From Puniceicoccales bacterium (GTDB lineage Bacteria; Verrucomicrobiota; Verrucomicrobiia; Opitutales; JAIRLG01), in contig JAIRRP010000056.1 in assembly GCA_031255915.1 (NCBI GenBank), forward strand, positions 1-11,963: a DNA stretch of 11,963 nucleotides. Direction: 5' to 3'. Position numbers and translations under genes: made by a program. The notes below the pieces were generated by a model. The model was not told where the DNA came from. It searched no databases and saw only the letters and a list, made by a program, of their open reading frames with translations. This document shows, piece after piece, positions 1-7,726 of this stretch. How positions within the stretch are numbered: the first letter of the stretch is position 1; each line of letters begins with the position of its first letter.

Positions 1-1518
1 ACCCAACGGTGGAAAATTCAGGAAATGCTCTCTGAGGTGGAGGAGAGCAATGAAAAAATTGCAGAAGCCAATAAAGTTCTCGCTCAAATTAATGCTGTTC
101 AGGCAAGCGCCACTAAAGCTGGCGAAAACGCTAAAGCCATCATCCCCATCGATATCCAATTCTACTTTCAGGAACATGATATCGAAAGCCCTAATACAAA
201 TTTCACATCCCCTCAAGACATGCTTTACTACAGAGATTCCCCTTTTGGTAAACGCATGATTTATCTCCAAAATGAACGCCAGACCAACCCAGGTGGAATG
301 TTAGGTTTCCTCATGCAGGGCCTCATAAAAGATCAAGCGGAAGGAGAAGGAGGAGAGGGAAATGCACTACCCTCAACACTCAAGACACCCGACCTCTTGG
401 AACTTGGTAGCATGAGGTATGTCTATAACAAACAAGCCTATAATAACATTAATTATGGAAAACTTGCCGATAGCAGCGTGTATGTTGCTCTTTCAGACTT
501 GGAACACATGAAAACTTACGGAAGTAAGAATAACGTAAAAGGTAAAAAGCTTTGGGAAATCTACTGGAACGAACGGAAACATTATTACACTCATCCCGAA
601 GACAGGCTTAAATCGCCCATAAGAAAGTTCTTAGATAATTACGTCTTAGGCAATCTTCAGGCATTTCGTGGAGATGGGATGTCCCCATTTCCAGATGACA
701 ATATAGGTGAAAATTCTAGCTCCACCGATCGACACGAGTATCGCTTAAAAAATACTGCACCAGCTAGAAATGCATGGTCATCAGGCTGCCACTATAGTTA
801 CACAGCGGGAAGAGCTGCAACGGCCGGCGGACTTGATGATGACACTTATCGCAACGATAGAAACTCAAAGGGTTTCCTAGAGGCACTAGATTTAGTATGC
901 CACCAAAAGTTTTATAAGGATTATTATGCTAATCTAACCGAGCCATGGTACGATTGGAATGCCTACATCATGCTTTACAAAATCGAAGCTCTCAGTGATG
1001 CCTATGGCTATGAAGTAACCGACATTGCGATGCAGTACCTCCTAGGCTCTAAAGCCGCCACCACTGTAAAAGAAGACCTTAATGCGCTTTTGGATCCCGA
1101 CGGGACGCGCGAAGCCAATGGGGAACGTGTTTACAGTGAAAACGAAATCATTGACATCAAAGCCTACATCGACGGAGAAAATCTCTTCGGAAGCGAAGAC
1201 ATCGATATCGCTACAGAGAGGAAAGAAGTCCTTACTTACTATTGGCACCACAGTGATCTGAGATCCGATGACTATAGGATTAGAGGAATACTCGATGCGA
1301 CCATGTCCTCAGGAGCAACTGACCTAAGTGTTAATGAAGTTGCGCTATGGAGTGAAAACTTGCGCATCTACATCGATAAACTGACGACCGATCAGCAAAT
1401 TGTTAATACCCGCATGCAGCGACTCCTGCAGCGTTGCAACGAAACGAGTTCTCTCGCAACTCAATTACTAAAAGTGATTATGGAAGGATTTAAGCAGGTC
1501 GCTCATAGTATTCGCTAA
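1..1518 (+). CDS. Candidate T3SS needle-tip protein (LcrV position), 5' end outside window
   Basis: The frame is open from base 1. The first ATG (base 25) has AGGAA directly abutting it, too close to act as a ribosome binding site, so the gene probably begins upstream of the window. From that ATG 497 residues follow. Residues 1-40 and about 436-497 are charged, heptad-like helices that could pair as a coiled coil. Between them lies a globular part rich in Tyr, Trp and Asp, with an acidic Gly/Glu stretch near residues 106-113. No signal peptide or membrane segment is seen. The gene stands immediately before an LcrH-type chaperone and two translocators, exactly where lcrV/pcrV stands in lcrGVH-yopBD operons, and the helix-globule-helix layout is that of LcrV/IpaD tip proteins. 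The C-terminal helix also resembles those of EspA/SseB-type proteins. LcrV has about 326 residues, so this would be an oversized tip protein. Alternatively it is an effector or a filament protein. Being a coding gene is near certain; the role is inferred from position and layout. Confidence 0.85.
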   Translation, partial: TQRWKIQEMLSEVEESNEKIAEANKVLAQINAVQASATKAGENAKAIIPIDIQFYFQEHDIESPNTNFTSPQDMLYYRDSPFGKRMIYLQNERQTNPGGMLGFLMQGLIKDQAEGEGGEGNALPSTLKTPDLLELGSMRYVYNKQAYNNINYGKLADSSVYVALSDLEHMKTYGSKNNVKGKKLWEIYWNERKHYYTHPEDRLKSPIRKFLDNYVLGNLQAFRGDGMSPFPDDNIGENSSSTDRHEYRLKNTAPARNAWSSGCHYSYTAGRAATAGGLDDDTYRNDRNSKGFLEALDLVCHQKFYKDYYANLTEPWYDWNAYIMLYKIEALSDAYGYEVTDIAMQYLLGSKAATTVKEDLNALLDPDGTREANGERVYSENEIIDIKAYIDGENLFGSEDIDIATERKEVLTYYWHHSDLRSDDYRIRGILDATMSSGATDLSVNEVALWSENLRIYIDKLTTDQQIVNTRMQRLLQRCNETSSLATQLLKVIMEGFKQVAHSIR

Positions 1519-1530
1519 GGATAAAATATC

Positions 1531-2085
1531 ATGTCTAAAAAACGCAAAGCACTCAAAAATATCTCCAATGCCATCGTTCATTCCGCCAAAAAAGTGACTG
1601 ATTCCGGTATCCTATCTCCCTTAGTGGACCGCTTATCGAACATTAACGATGAACATGTGGAAGCACTTTATGCCCTAGGATACGACTTTTTTCATGGAAA
1701 AAAATACAAGGAGGCCGAAACCATTTTCTACTTCATATGCAATCTGAACCATATGGAAAAGAAATACTGGAAAGCGCTAGCCGTAACGTTTTTTCTACAA
1801 AAAAAATATCCTTCTGCCCAGGCCGCCTATTTCACCTCTCTGATGCTCGATCCAACGGATGTCGAGATGATGTCTGCCATGGCCGATTGTGCCATAGCCA
1901 TGGGAAATGTCCCTGATGCCGACAATCTCCTAGCCGCTACGGCTGAAATGTCTGACAATTACCAACAACGATCTGATCTCGGCCAAAGGGCCAAAGCTTT
2001 ATTGGAAATGCTGCGTGGTCAGATAGCTGTTGCAGAAACTAATCCAGATAAAACAGCAGAACCTCAAAACAAGGAAATTTTATGA
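1531..2085 (+). CDS. sycD: T3SS translocator chaperone, LcrH/SycD family (TPR)
   Basis: A protein of 184 residues with three tetratricopeptide repeats, at about 43-76, 77-110 and 111-144. The run HVEALYALGYDFFHGKKYKE, the following helix with an NLNHMEKKYW turn, and the LMLDPTD and ADCAIAMGNVPDAD segments follow the pattern of LcrH/SycD/IpgC class II chaperones. These bind the two hydrophobic translocators in the cytosol and keep them unfolded and soluble until secretion. Family members usually have about 150-170 residues; the extra length here is a basic N-terminal region and a polar C-terminal tail. The start follows an AAGGAT box after the stop of the preceding gene, only 12 bases away, and the stop overlaps the next start by four bases (ATGA), which indicates translational coupling with its likely client. 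The position between a tip-like gene and two translocator genes supports the family call. Confidence 0.9.
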   Translation: MSKKRKALKNISNAIVHSAKKVTDSGILSPLVDRLSNINDEHVEALYALGYDFFHGKKYKEAETIFYFICNLNHMEKKYWKALAVTFFLQKKYPSAQAAYFTSLMLDPTDVEMMSAMADCAIAMGNVPDADNLLAATAEMSDNYQQRSDLGQRAKALLEMLRGQIAVAETNPDKTAEPQNKEIL

Positions 2086-3155
2086 AGACTATTGCCGGTT
2101 GGAGTATCTCGTCCTCAGCTGACGCCTTTTGGGTCAAGCAGCTGGAAGCTTGGCAAGCAGGGAAAAGTGAAGAATTTAGCGCCGAATCTTTTTTCTCAAG
2201 CGGATTTATAGGGGTCGTATTCCACGCTCCAGAAGATCTTAATGTTGAGTATCAAGTCCCTTCTTTAACCCCTGCTTCCATAACGCCAGCCGGCATCGCA
2301 TCTGCTTTACTGATTCTAAGCGCTATCGGTCAAGATATCGCCCTACAGACCCAGATAGAAGGGATCGAAATCACTCAAGGTAAAAGCATTGCCCATCGAG
2401 AGGAAAATATCCGCAAGCTTGAACAAAAGATCCGTATCGCACGCTACAAAACACCATGGCAGCGATTGACGAACTGGATGAAAAAGAGCTTCTGGGGAAA
2501 ACTCATCACGAATATCGTCAAGTTTGCCGTAATGGTCGCTACTATCGTGGCTTCCGTAGCATTGACCATCGTAACCTTCGGTGCCGGAAGTCCTGTGCTC
2601 GTATGCGTCATTGCCGCTTCATGTCTGATGATTGCCGAAACCGTAACTGAAATGGCAACCGATGGAAAATCAATTGGAGAGAATATAGCAGAAAAGGCTA
2701 CAAATAACAAAGAAAAGGCCCAGAAAATAGCCATGGCTATCGACATCTCTATTACGGTATTGGAAGTTGGCCTTAGTGCTGCTGGAGGTGGTGCTGCCGC
2801 CGGGAAACAAATGGCGAGTAAATCAGAAGATATGGCCGTAAAGGCGATAAAAGCAGCTCAAATGGTTGCAAAAATTTCCCGATATGCAAACGCGGCTATC
2901 ACTCTCATAGAGGCCGCCATCAACCTATCTTACGCCATAGCCCAAAGCGAAAGAATTAAACTCAACGCCGCAGCGGAAGCGCAGCGGACCAAAATGGATG
3001 CCTTTAGCGAGTGGATCCAGGACGTAATTGATCAATATCTACAGCAAATATCTGAAGCACTCGGTAATGCCAAAGACGCTTACGAGCGTGCCTCACAGGC
3101 CATCCAAGAACAGGCAGAAGTCGCGAGATTAATCGCTAATAATATTGCTTCATAG
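2082..3155 (+). CDS. sctE: T3SS translocon pore protein, YopB/IpaB/SipB-like (SctE)
   Basis: A protein of 357 residues. Hydrophobic stretches lie at about 143-166 and 169-188, separated by a GAGSP turn, and a weaker one lies at about 217-240 ending in a Gly/Ala-rich run (SAAGGGAAAG). The regions at about 100-135 and 290-350 are charged, amphipathic and probably coiled coils. The layout of central hydrophobic segments between helical flanks is that of the large translocator (YopB, IpaB, SipB, chlamydial CopB), which inserts into the host membrane and forms the translocation pore with SctB. A PSLTP run at residues 60-64 is close to, but not exactly, the PxLxxP motif by which translocators bind SycD-type chaperones. 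The start codon overlaps the chaperone stop. It is shorter than IpaB (about 580 residues) and nearer to YopB (about 400). The assignment rests on topology and operon order, because sequence conservation in this family is low. Confidence 0.78.
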   Translation: MKTIAGWSISSSADAFWVKQLEAWQAGKSEEFSAESFFSSGFIGVVFHAPEDLNVEYQVPSLTPASITPAGIASALLILSAIGQDIALQTQIEGIEITQGKSIAHREENIRKLEQKIRIARYKTPWQRLTNWMKKSFWGKLITNIVKFAVMVATIVASVALTIVTFGAGSPVLVCVIAASCLMIAETVTEMATDGKSIGENIAEKATNNKEKAQKIAMAIDISITVLEVGLSAAGGGAAAGKQMASKSEDMAVKAIKAAQMVAKISRYANAAITLIEAAINLSYAIAQSERIKLNAAAEAQRTKMDAFSEWIQDVIDQYLQQISEALGNAKDAYERASQAIQEQAEVARLIANNIAS

Positions 3156-3183
3156 GTAAATTTTAGTAAACTAGATTTTAGAT

Positions 3184-3188
3184 AGGAG
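3184..3188 (+). promoter_or_regulatory. Strong ribosome binding site of the SctB-like gene
   Basis: AGGAG lies seven bases before the ATG at 3196. It is the best ribosome binding site in the operon and follows a 40-base AT-rich gap after the preceding gene. This suggests that the second translocator is translated independently and at a high level, whereas the first is coupled to the chaperone. Confidence 0.7.
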
Positions 3189-3195
3189 AGAATAA

Positions 3196-4173
3196 ATGGA
3201 TTCTATATCATATAATACGCCCATACCCAGTAATGCTCCAGGAAGGAGCACTTCAGGAACTCAAACATTATCGTCTTCCCATAGTACAGGACTCGATGCG
3301 GCTAGTTTTGTAGGCGTATCGCAAACCCTAATGGTCGATGGTAAATTAGACCTAGACGCCGTTGGATTCCTTATTCGAGATACCAATAACGCCATCAGTA
3401 ATAGCCTGCAGAAATCGGATTTACCACCCGAACGCAGAGCAGAATTACTTAAGGAAATTAATAGCCAATATGGCAATGCAGGAGAAGCGTTAACACTCAG
3501 TAGTTTAGAAGATATATTGACGGCTCTCATGATTTTCCAAGTCCAATCCGCACAGGATCGCAAGTCTACAGAACGTCAAATGAATATTGAACTGCGCTCA
3601 GCCGTTTACCAACAAGGAATGGAAATAGCTGAGAAAACTGTTGAAAAAGGTAAATTGGAAGCTAATTCTATGATAGCTCAAGCCGCCATCAATTTCGGTA
3701 CAACGCTCCTCGCCACAGGCGTCTCTCTCTATTCGGCTCATAAGGCAGAAACCAAAAGGGACAAAACTATAAAAGCCGCCGAAGACAAAAGCAGCGATGT
3801 CATGCAAGTTGATACTCAAAGCAAAACACCTAGTTCCATTGAAACACTCTCTCAAGATCAAATTGATCAAGCAAAAGCAAGTGCTGAAAAACAATTTCAA
3901 AAGGATATGCAAGTAGGCGACGCTTGGTCAAAACTCATCATGGCTACCGGAAATTTTGCAGCTTCCATGGTGGGTGGTACAAAGATGACCACAGCTGAAT
4001 TGGAAGGTTCATTGCAACGAGATCAAACTCTTATGGAATTAACACGTTCCGTACAGCAATCCGTCCAAGGCGGTGTGCAAGATGCGGCCAAAGCTCAAGA
4101 AGCGGCCATGAATCTTCTACAGCAAATGCTCAATAATCTTCACCAAGGTGCCATGGCCATTCGCATAGCTTAA
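3196..4173 (+). CDS. sctB: T3SS translocon protein, YopD/IpaC-like (SctB)
   Basis: A protein of 325 residues with a Ser/Thr/Pro-rich, disordered-looking N-terminus (1-35), typical of secreted T3SS substrates. A charged helix (about 120-158) is followed by one main hydrophobic segment (about 158-182, MIAQAAINFGTTLLATGVSL). Then come a polar linker (185-225), a weakly hydrophobic helix (about 243-263) and a Gln/Ala-rich amphipathic C-terminal helix (about 270-325). One central membrane segment plus a C-terminal amphipathic helix is the layout of the small translocators YopD, IpaC, SipC and CopD, which complete the pore made by SctE. It is the last gene of the operon, as yopD is. No clear terminator follows directly; a MITE-like element begins 24 bases after the stop. 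The assignment is by topology, length and gene order. It is certainly coding. Confidence 0.75.
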   Translation: MDSISYNTPIPSNAPGRSTSGTQTLSSSHSTGLDAASFVGVSQTLMVDGKLDLDAVGFLIRDTNNAISNSLQKSDLPPERRAELLKEINSQYGNAGEALTLSSLEDILTALMIFQVQSAQDRKSTERQMNIELRSAVYQQGMEIAEKTVEKGKLEANSMIAQAAINFGTTLLATGVSLYSAHKAETKRDKTIKAAEDKSSDVMQVDTQSKTPSSIETLSQDQIDQAKASAEKQFQKDMQVGDAWSKLIMATGNFAASMVGGTKMTTAELEGSLQRDQTLMELTRSVQQSVQGGVQDAAKAQEAAMNLLQQMLNNLHQGAMAIRIA

Positions 4174-4197
4174 TAGATACCTTACTCGTTTATTTTA

Positions 4198-4327
4198 GAG
4201 GGTGTCGTCAAAAAAAAGTTGACAAAGGGAAAAAGAGAAGGAAGAAAAAAGGACACATAGGAGATATAACCTATTAGATGAGTGGAACAATATGAGAAGG
4301 TTGCTGTCTAGTTTTGACGACACTCTC
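4198..4327. mobile_element. MITE-like element with 16-bp TIRs and TA flanks
   Basis: The left end GAGGGTGTCGTCAAAA (4198-4213) and the right end TTTTGACGACACTCTC (4312-4327) are inverted copies with one mismatch. The element is flanked by TA on both sides (4196-4197 and 4328-4329), as expected for a TA target duplication of the kind made by IS630/Tc1-type and some IS5-type transposases. Its 130 bases hold no gene; the left half is a purine-rich tract. It lies between the convergent sctB-like and mnmE genes, a typical tolerated site. The same terminus recurs at 10132, so the element or its parent insertion sequence is repeated in this genome. The transposase family is an inference. Confidence 0.8.
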
Positions 4328-4374
4328 TAGAGACCTCGCTACCTTACGAAAGATCAATAACCCAAAGTATCTTT

Positions 4375-5745
4375 TTATTTCCCGATGCAGAATTGACTAA
4401 ATAAGTTATCCAGCATGGCCTCCTGGTCATACGAACCCGTAATTTCCCCTAATATTTCCAGAGCAAGGCGCAGATCGCTGGCTATACATTCCGCTGAAGC
4501 GTTGGATGATTTCACCCTCGAGAGCACAGAAGCCAGCAGATCTTCCACACGTCGGAATACACTCGCATGGCGCTCGTTAATCCCATAAAGTAATGGGCGA
4601 TGGGAGGATAGAATCGGAATCTTTGCCGCCAGTTGTTGGCGCAATACATCGATCCCTTCCCCTGTTTTAGCCGATACCACCACACGCTCCAAAGAACTTA
4701 CTGCTTTTCCCGATTCGCTCGCTACTCCGAGGTCACTCTTATTCTCAACACGAATCACTCGCTCGGGGGAAGTATAGGCCATTAATGCTTCAGTGGAAAT
4801 TTTCTCTGGAGCATGTAGGTCGACAACCCATAAGACCACATCCGCCGTTTTCAATAACGCGATGCTTCTCTCGATTCCCTGCCGTTCCAAATTATTCTCC
4901 GGAGCGCGTAAACCAGCCGTGTCAAATAATTCCAGGTGATAACCGGAACATACCCAAGAAGCCGAAATAAAATCACGCGTTGTCCCTGCTTCCATATCCA
5001 CTAGGGCACGATCCTTTTGAAGAAGGTGGTTTAAAAGGCTACTTTTTCCGGCATTCGGTTCGCCAATAAGCACCACTTTAATCCCTTTTCTCACACGTTC
5101 GGAATCGCTTTGCATGGCCTGAAGCGTCTGCACATCTTCTAAAAATTGCTCGATCTCTGCACTGACACGACTTAGGCCCGAATCTGATTCCTCTTCCATC
5201 CCTTCTGAAAAATCAATCTCCATCTCTATTAAAGCTAATAGGTGTAGTAACTGTTTATTCAATTCAGAAATTTTACAACTCAAACTTCCCGACAGTTGTT
5301 CTGACGCTATCGCCAACGCCTGTTCATTGTTGGCATGAATAAGGTCCAATACGGCTTCTGCTTGACAAAGATCTATCTTGTGGTTCAAAAATGCCCGTTT
5401 CGTGAATTCACCTGGCTCTGCCAGACGACAACCACGTTGTTCCAGATCTTTGAGAATTTTTTGAACAATGAGGGGATTGCCATGACAATCGATTTCCAGG
5501 CCATCCTCTCCTGTGTAGGATTTGTCATTTTCAAAATACACCCAACAGACTTCATCGAGCTTCCGGCCATGAATATCGCGAAAATCAGCCCAATAAACAT
5601 GCCGTGGAGACCATCCTGTCTTCAAAAAAATTCCCTGAATCAACTCTCGACTCAAAGGGCCACTCACCCGCACTTTAGCTATGGCCGCAACGCCATAAGG
5701 AGTCGCCAAAGCCACAATCGTATCTCTTGCCGGCTTCAAAACCAC
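4375..5745 (-). CDS. mnmE: tRNA uridine-5-carboxymethylaminomethyl modification GTPase MnmE
   Basis: MnmE works with MnmG to modify uridine 34 of tRNAs read by split codon boxes. With the GTG start used here the protein has 456 residues, matching the family (E. coli 454). The N-terminal folate-binding domain begins DTIVALATPYG and contains KVRVSGP. The G domain carries G1 GEPNAGKSS (about 228-236), G2 DMEAGTTRD, G3 DTAGLR and G4 NKSD. The protein ends in the hallmark CIGK with its conserved cysteine. The frame is open back to an ATG at 5808, but that would overlap infA by 56 bases and add 21 residues without family resemblance. GTG at 5745 lies seven bases after the infA stop, with AGAAG upstream, so I prefer it; TTG at 5739 is also possible. 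It is co-transcribed with infA. Confidence 0.95.
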   Translation of the reverse strand: MVLKPARDTIVALATPYGVAAIAKVRVSGPLSRELIQGIFLKTGWSPRHVYWADFRDIHGRKLDEVCWVYFENDKSYTGEDGLEIDCHGNPLIVQKILKDLEQRGCRLAEPGEFTKRAFLNHKIDLCQAEAVLDLIHANNEQALAIASEQLSGSLSCKISELNKQLLHLLALIEMEIDFSEGMEEESDSGLSRVSAEIEQFLEDVQTLQAMQSDSERVRKGIKVVLIGEPNAGKSSLLNHLLQKDRALVDMEAGTTRDFISASWVCSGYHLELFDTAGLRAPENNLERQGIERSIALLKTADVVLWVVDLHAPEKISTEALMAYTSPERVIRVENKSDLGVASESGKAVSSLERVVVSAKTGEGIDVLRQQLAAKIPILSSHRPLLYGINERHASVFRRVEDLLASVLSRVKSSNASAECIASDLRLALEILGEITGSYDQEAMLDNLFSQFCIGK

Positions 5746-5752
5746 AAGTATA

Positions 5753-6031
5753 CTACTTCTGCCGACGGTTTCTGGGCCCAAAACTGCGCACAGGTGCATT
5801 CCGCGCAACGGTCACATTCCTCAGGCGAAATACAATGCGAGCCTTATTTAAATCATAAGGGCTCATCTCAACACGCACCTTATCGCCATTGGCCAATCGA
5901 ATGAAATTTTTCCGTAACTTTCCAGAAATATGGGCTAAAACCACATGCCCATTCTCAAGCGTTACCCGAAACATCGTTCCCGGGAGCACTTGTGTCACTT
6001 CTCCCACAGCCTCTATACAATCTTCTGACAT
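5753..6031 (-). CDS. infA: Translation initiation factor IF-1
   Basis: IF-1 binds the ribosomal A site of the 30S subunit during initiation. The S1/OB fold is clear: GEVTQVLPGTMFRVTLENGH, then VLAHISGKLRKNFIRL, then GDKVRVEMSPYDLNKARIVFR, all hallmark IF-1 segments. I start it at the ATG at 6031 (MSEDCIEAVGEV), because the family begins a few residues before the first strand and AGGA stands nine bases upstream. An in-frame ATG at 6103 would add 24 residues without family resemblance. The product has 92 residues. It is longer than the usual 72 because of a basic C-terminal tail of about 20 residues (NVTVARNAPVRSFGPRNRRQ), which could contact rRNA. It is followed after seven bases by mnmE. Confidence 0.95.
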   Translation of the reverse strand: MSEDCIEAVGEVTQVLPGTMFRVTLENGHVVLAHISGKLRKNFIRLANGDKVRVEMSPYDLNKARIVFRLRNVTVARNAPVRSFGPRNRRQK

Positions 6032-6087
6032 TAATAAATTTCCTATCCTTCTTCCGTTTACCCCAAGATGCTCGTAGACCTCTTCGT

Positions 6088-6093
6088 TGTCAA
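6088..6093 (-). promoter_or_regulatory. Possible -35 box of an infA-mnmE promoter
   Basis: On the minus strand a perfect TTGACA stands about 57 bases before the infA start. About 17 bases further only a poor -10 (CATCTT) is found, so the promoter is tentative. An inverted repeat, TTCACGT-GGGT-ACGTGAA (6099-6116), lies just upstream of it. That repeat could be an operator, or the hairpin that ends the preceding pilin-like transcript, though it lacks a T-run on that strand. Confidence 0.3.
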
Positions 6094-6139
6094 GCGACTT
6101 CACGTGGGTACGTGAAATTCACGAAAATATTCATTACAA

Positions 6140-7636
6140 TTACATAGCCTGATAATTATATTGTAGCGCCATAATCCACGCCTGATTTTGGAGATAAGCA
6201 CGTACCAACTGCGATGCATTAGAAGATAAATCTACAGTCCCTCCTGCATCTTCGGAAGAAAATGCCTGTACTGCCAGTGCGAATTGACTCTGTTCCTCAA
6301 CAGGTAAATTGCGATAAATATCGCCTATTTCCACATCAACGGCCTGTAATATATGGAGAACATCTCGAGCCGCATCCTGAGGATCGTAATCCCATGCATT
6401 CTGATTATCCGTATAGTATATTCCATCACTTCCCAAAAATGCTGACCAATATATCGCCTGCGTCTCGGCCGACGTATCGAAATTTATTCCGATTCCTGAT
6501 AAAACATCGGCGAGTGCATTAAACGCACCAGAAATACAGGCATCGACGTTTTCATTGGAAGCACCAGAACCTTTTTGTAGCTCTTCATATGCATCCAAGA
6601 TATTTACCCAAGCACCCTCCGCACCATATGCCATGGCTAATCTCCTCAACGCAGCGGCATCCGACGACGCCAAGTCGATCCTAACCTTCAATGAGTCATA
6701 GATCGGTGACGAGGTCGAAGTATTCCCTGTGTCTTCTGTCCCATCCCCATTTCCAGGAGGCAACGAAGCTTCAGAATCATTTTCCGAATCGCCACCACCC
6801 TCTTCCACATTCTGCATATTTTCCCCATCAGCACCATGACCTGATCCCGAAACAGCAGCATTCAGTGGCCCTTGCCAGTCCAAAACAATGGCCCCTTCGC
6901 CAAGACACTCAAAAATATTAGATGTTTTTTGTTCCGTACCAAACTTACACAATGAACTATCTGCCCCACAGAGGTCATCAAACCATCGGACTGAACCATC
7001 GACAAAAATGATGATACCTCCTGAAGTGCCAAAAACACCGCCCTGTGCTCCCTGTGATTCATTCCAATATCCCTGAGAATTCAACCCACGAGTCCAGCCA
7101 ATAGGGATAAATGATTCCCGCTCCGAGGGTATTTGCCCCGAAACGACAACGATGCTCAACGGTTTTCCCATGAAGTCCTGCGATAAATTTCGACGAGAAA
7201 CATCGTATAACCGCCGTGGCATAGCTCCTAGAACCTTTCCCATGAGATTCGCCTGAATGACTTCGGTCTTCACGAGATAATCAAAATCGAACATCACCAA
7301 TCGAGGATCATTGAGATAACCCTGCTCAGCCAATATTTTGATCCAATCGTGTGCCGTTCCACTACTTGGCACAACGATATCCCTTGAATCACCTCCCCAA
7401 TCATGCCTATAATTCACATAGGCCAGCGCAATTTGCCTCATATAATTCATCGCTTTCACACGACAGGCACTTCGGAGGCCAGAACGTATGGCTGGAAAAG
7501 ATAAAGCCGCTAAAATGGCGATAATCATGATGATCACCAGTAACTCTATCAGCGAAAATCCTCTCCGTGTCCTCAAACCCAATACCCTCCAAAATGTTGG
7601 GATAATTTTACGAACATCGGGAGCTCCCGTCAACAT
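6140..7636 (-). CDS. Type IV pilin-like (pseudopilin) protein with extra C-terminal domain
   Basis: The 498-residue product carries a prepilin leader with cleavage/methylation site RRGFSLIEL (about 24-32). A hydrophobic helix of about 20 residues follows (LLVIIMIIAILAALSFPAI). Cleavage by a prepilin peptidase would fall between G26 and F27. The segment GGIIIFVDGSVRWFDD (206-221) resembles the F-x-DG-x-V motif of the H-X9-DG pilin-like families that are expanded in Verrucomicrobiota and relatives. Residues about 265-312 form a Gly/Glu/Asp/Ser-rich linker. Residues about 312-498 form an additional, mostly helical domain that I do not recognise. The ATG at 7636 has GGGGAA eight bases upstream. 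The gene stands alone, divergent from the permease gene, with no pilus or type II secretion genes in the window. The substrate and role are unknown; a surface or pseudopilus protein is likely. Confidence 0.88.
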   Translation of the reverse strand: MLTGAPDVRKIIPTFWRVLGLRTRRGFSLIELLVIIMIIAILAALSFPAIRSGLRSACRVKAMNYMRQIALAYVNYRHDWGGDSRDIVVPSSGTAHDWIKILAEQGYLNDPRLVMFDFDYLVKTEVIQANLMGKVLGAMPRRLYDVSRRNLSQDFMGKPLSIVVVSGQIPSERESFIPIGWTRGLNSQGYWNESQGAQGGVFGTSGGIIIFVDGSVRWFDDLCGADSSLCKFGTEQKTSNIFECLGEGAIVLDWQGPLNAAVSGSGHGADGENMQNVEEGGGDSENDSEASLPPGNGDGTEDTGNTSTSSPIYDSLKVRIDLASSDAAALRRLAMAYGAEGAWVNILDAYEELQKGSGASNENVDACISGAFNALADVLSGIGINFDTSAETQAIYWSAFLGSDGIYYTDNQNAWDYDPQDAARDVLHILQAVDVEIGDIYRNLPVEEQSQFALAVQAFSSEDAGGTVDLSSNASQLVRAYLQNQAWIMALQYNYQAM

Positions 7637-7726
7637 TGTAGAGCTTCCCCAAGCCCAACATAATAAGACTGGTGTTTTTCAAAAAATCTTCACAGTGTGC
7701 GAACAGCATAGACCGATTCGATTTCA
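7637..7726. promoter_or_regulatory. Divergent intergenic region, pilin-like and permease genes
   Basis: These 90 bases must hold the promoters of both divergent genes, or their leaders. On the minus strand TATTAT (7660-7665) is a good -10 candidate, but no matching -35 is seen at the right distance. On the plus strand TTCACA (7689-7694) could be a -35, with no convincing -10. No ribosome binding site precedes the permease ATG at 7727. Confidence 0.3.

Noticed and set aside
4330..4374. Intrinsic terminator of mnmE (AAAGAT and ATCTTT arms)
   Set aside because: The stem is AT-only with a loop of about 14 bases and no T-run follows on the minus strand.
5746..5808. Upstream ATG start for mnmE
   Set aside because: It overlaps infA by 56 bases and adds residues without likeness to MnmE; the GTG at 5745 gives the normal length.
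5335..5904. Plus-strand open frame of 189 codons across mnmE and infA
   Set aside because: It lies opposite two certain genes, has no family likeness and no ribosome binding site; it is an antisense shadow.
6032..6103. Upstream ATG start for infA
   Set aside because: The 24 additional residues do not resemble IF-1, and a good ribosome binding site stands before the inner ATG.
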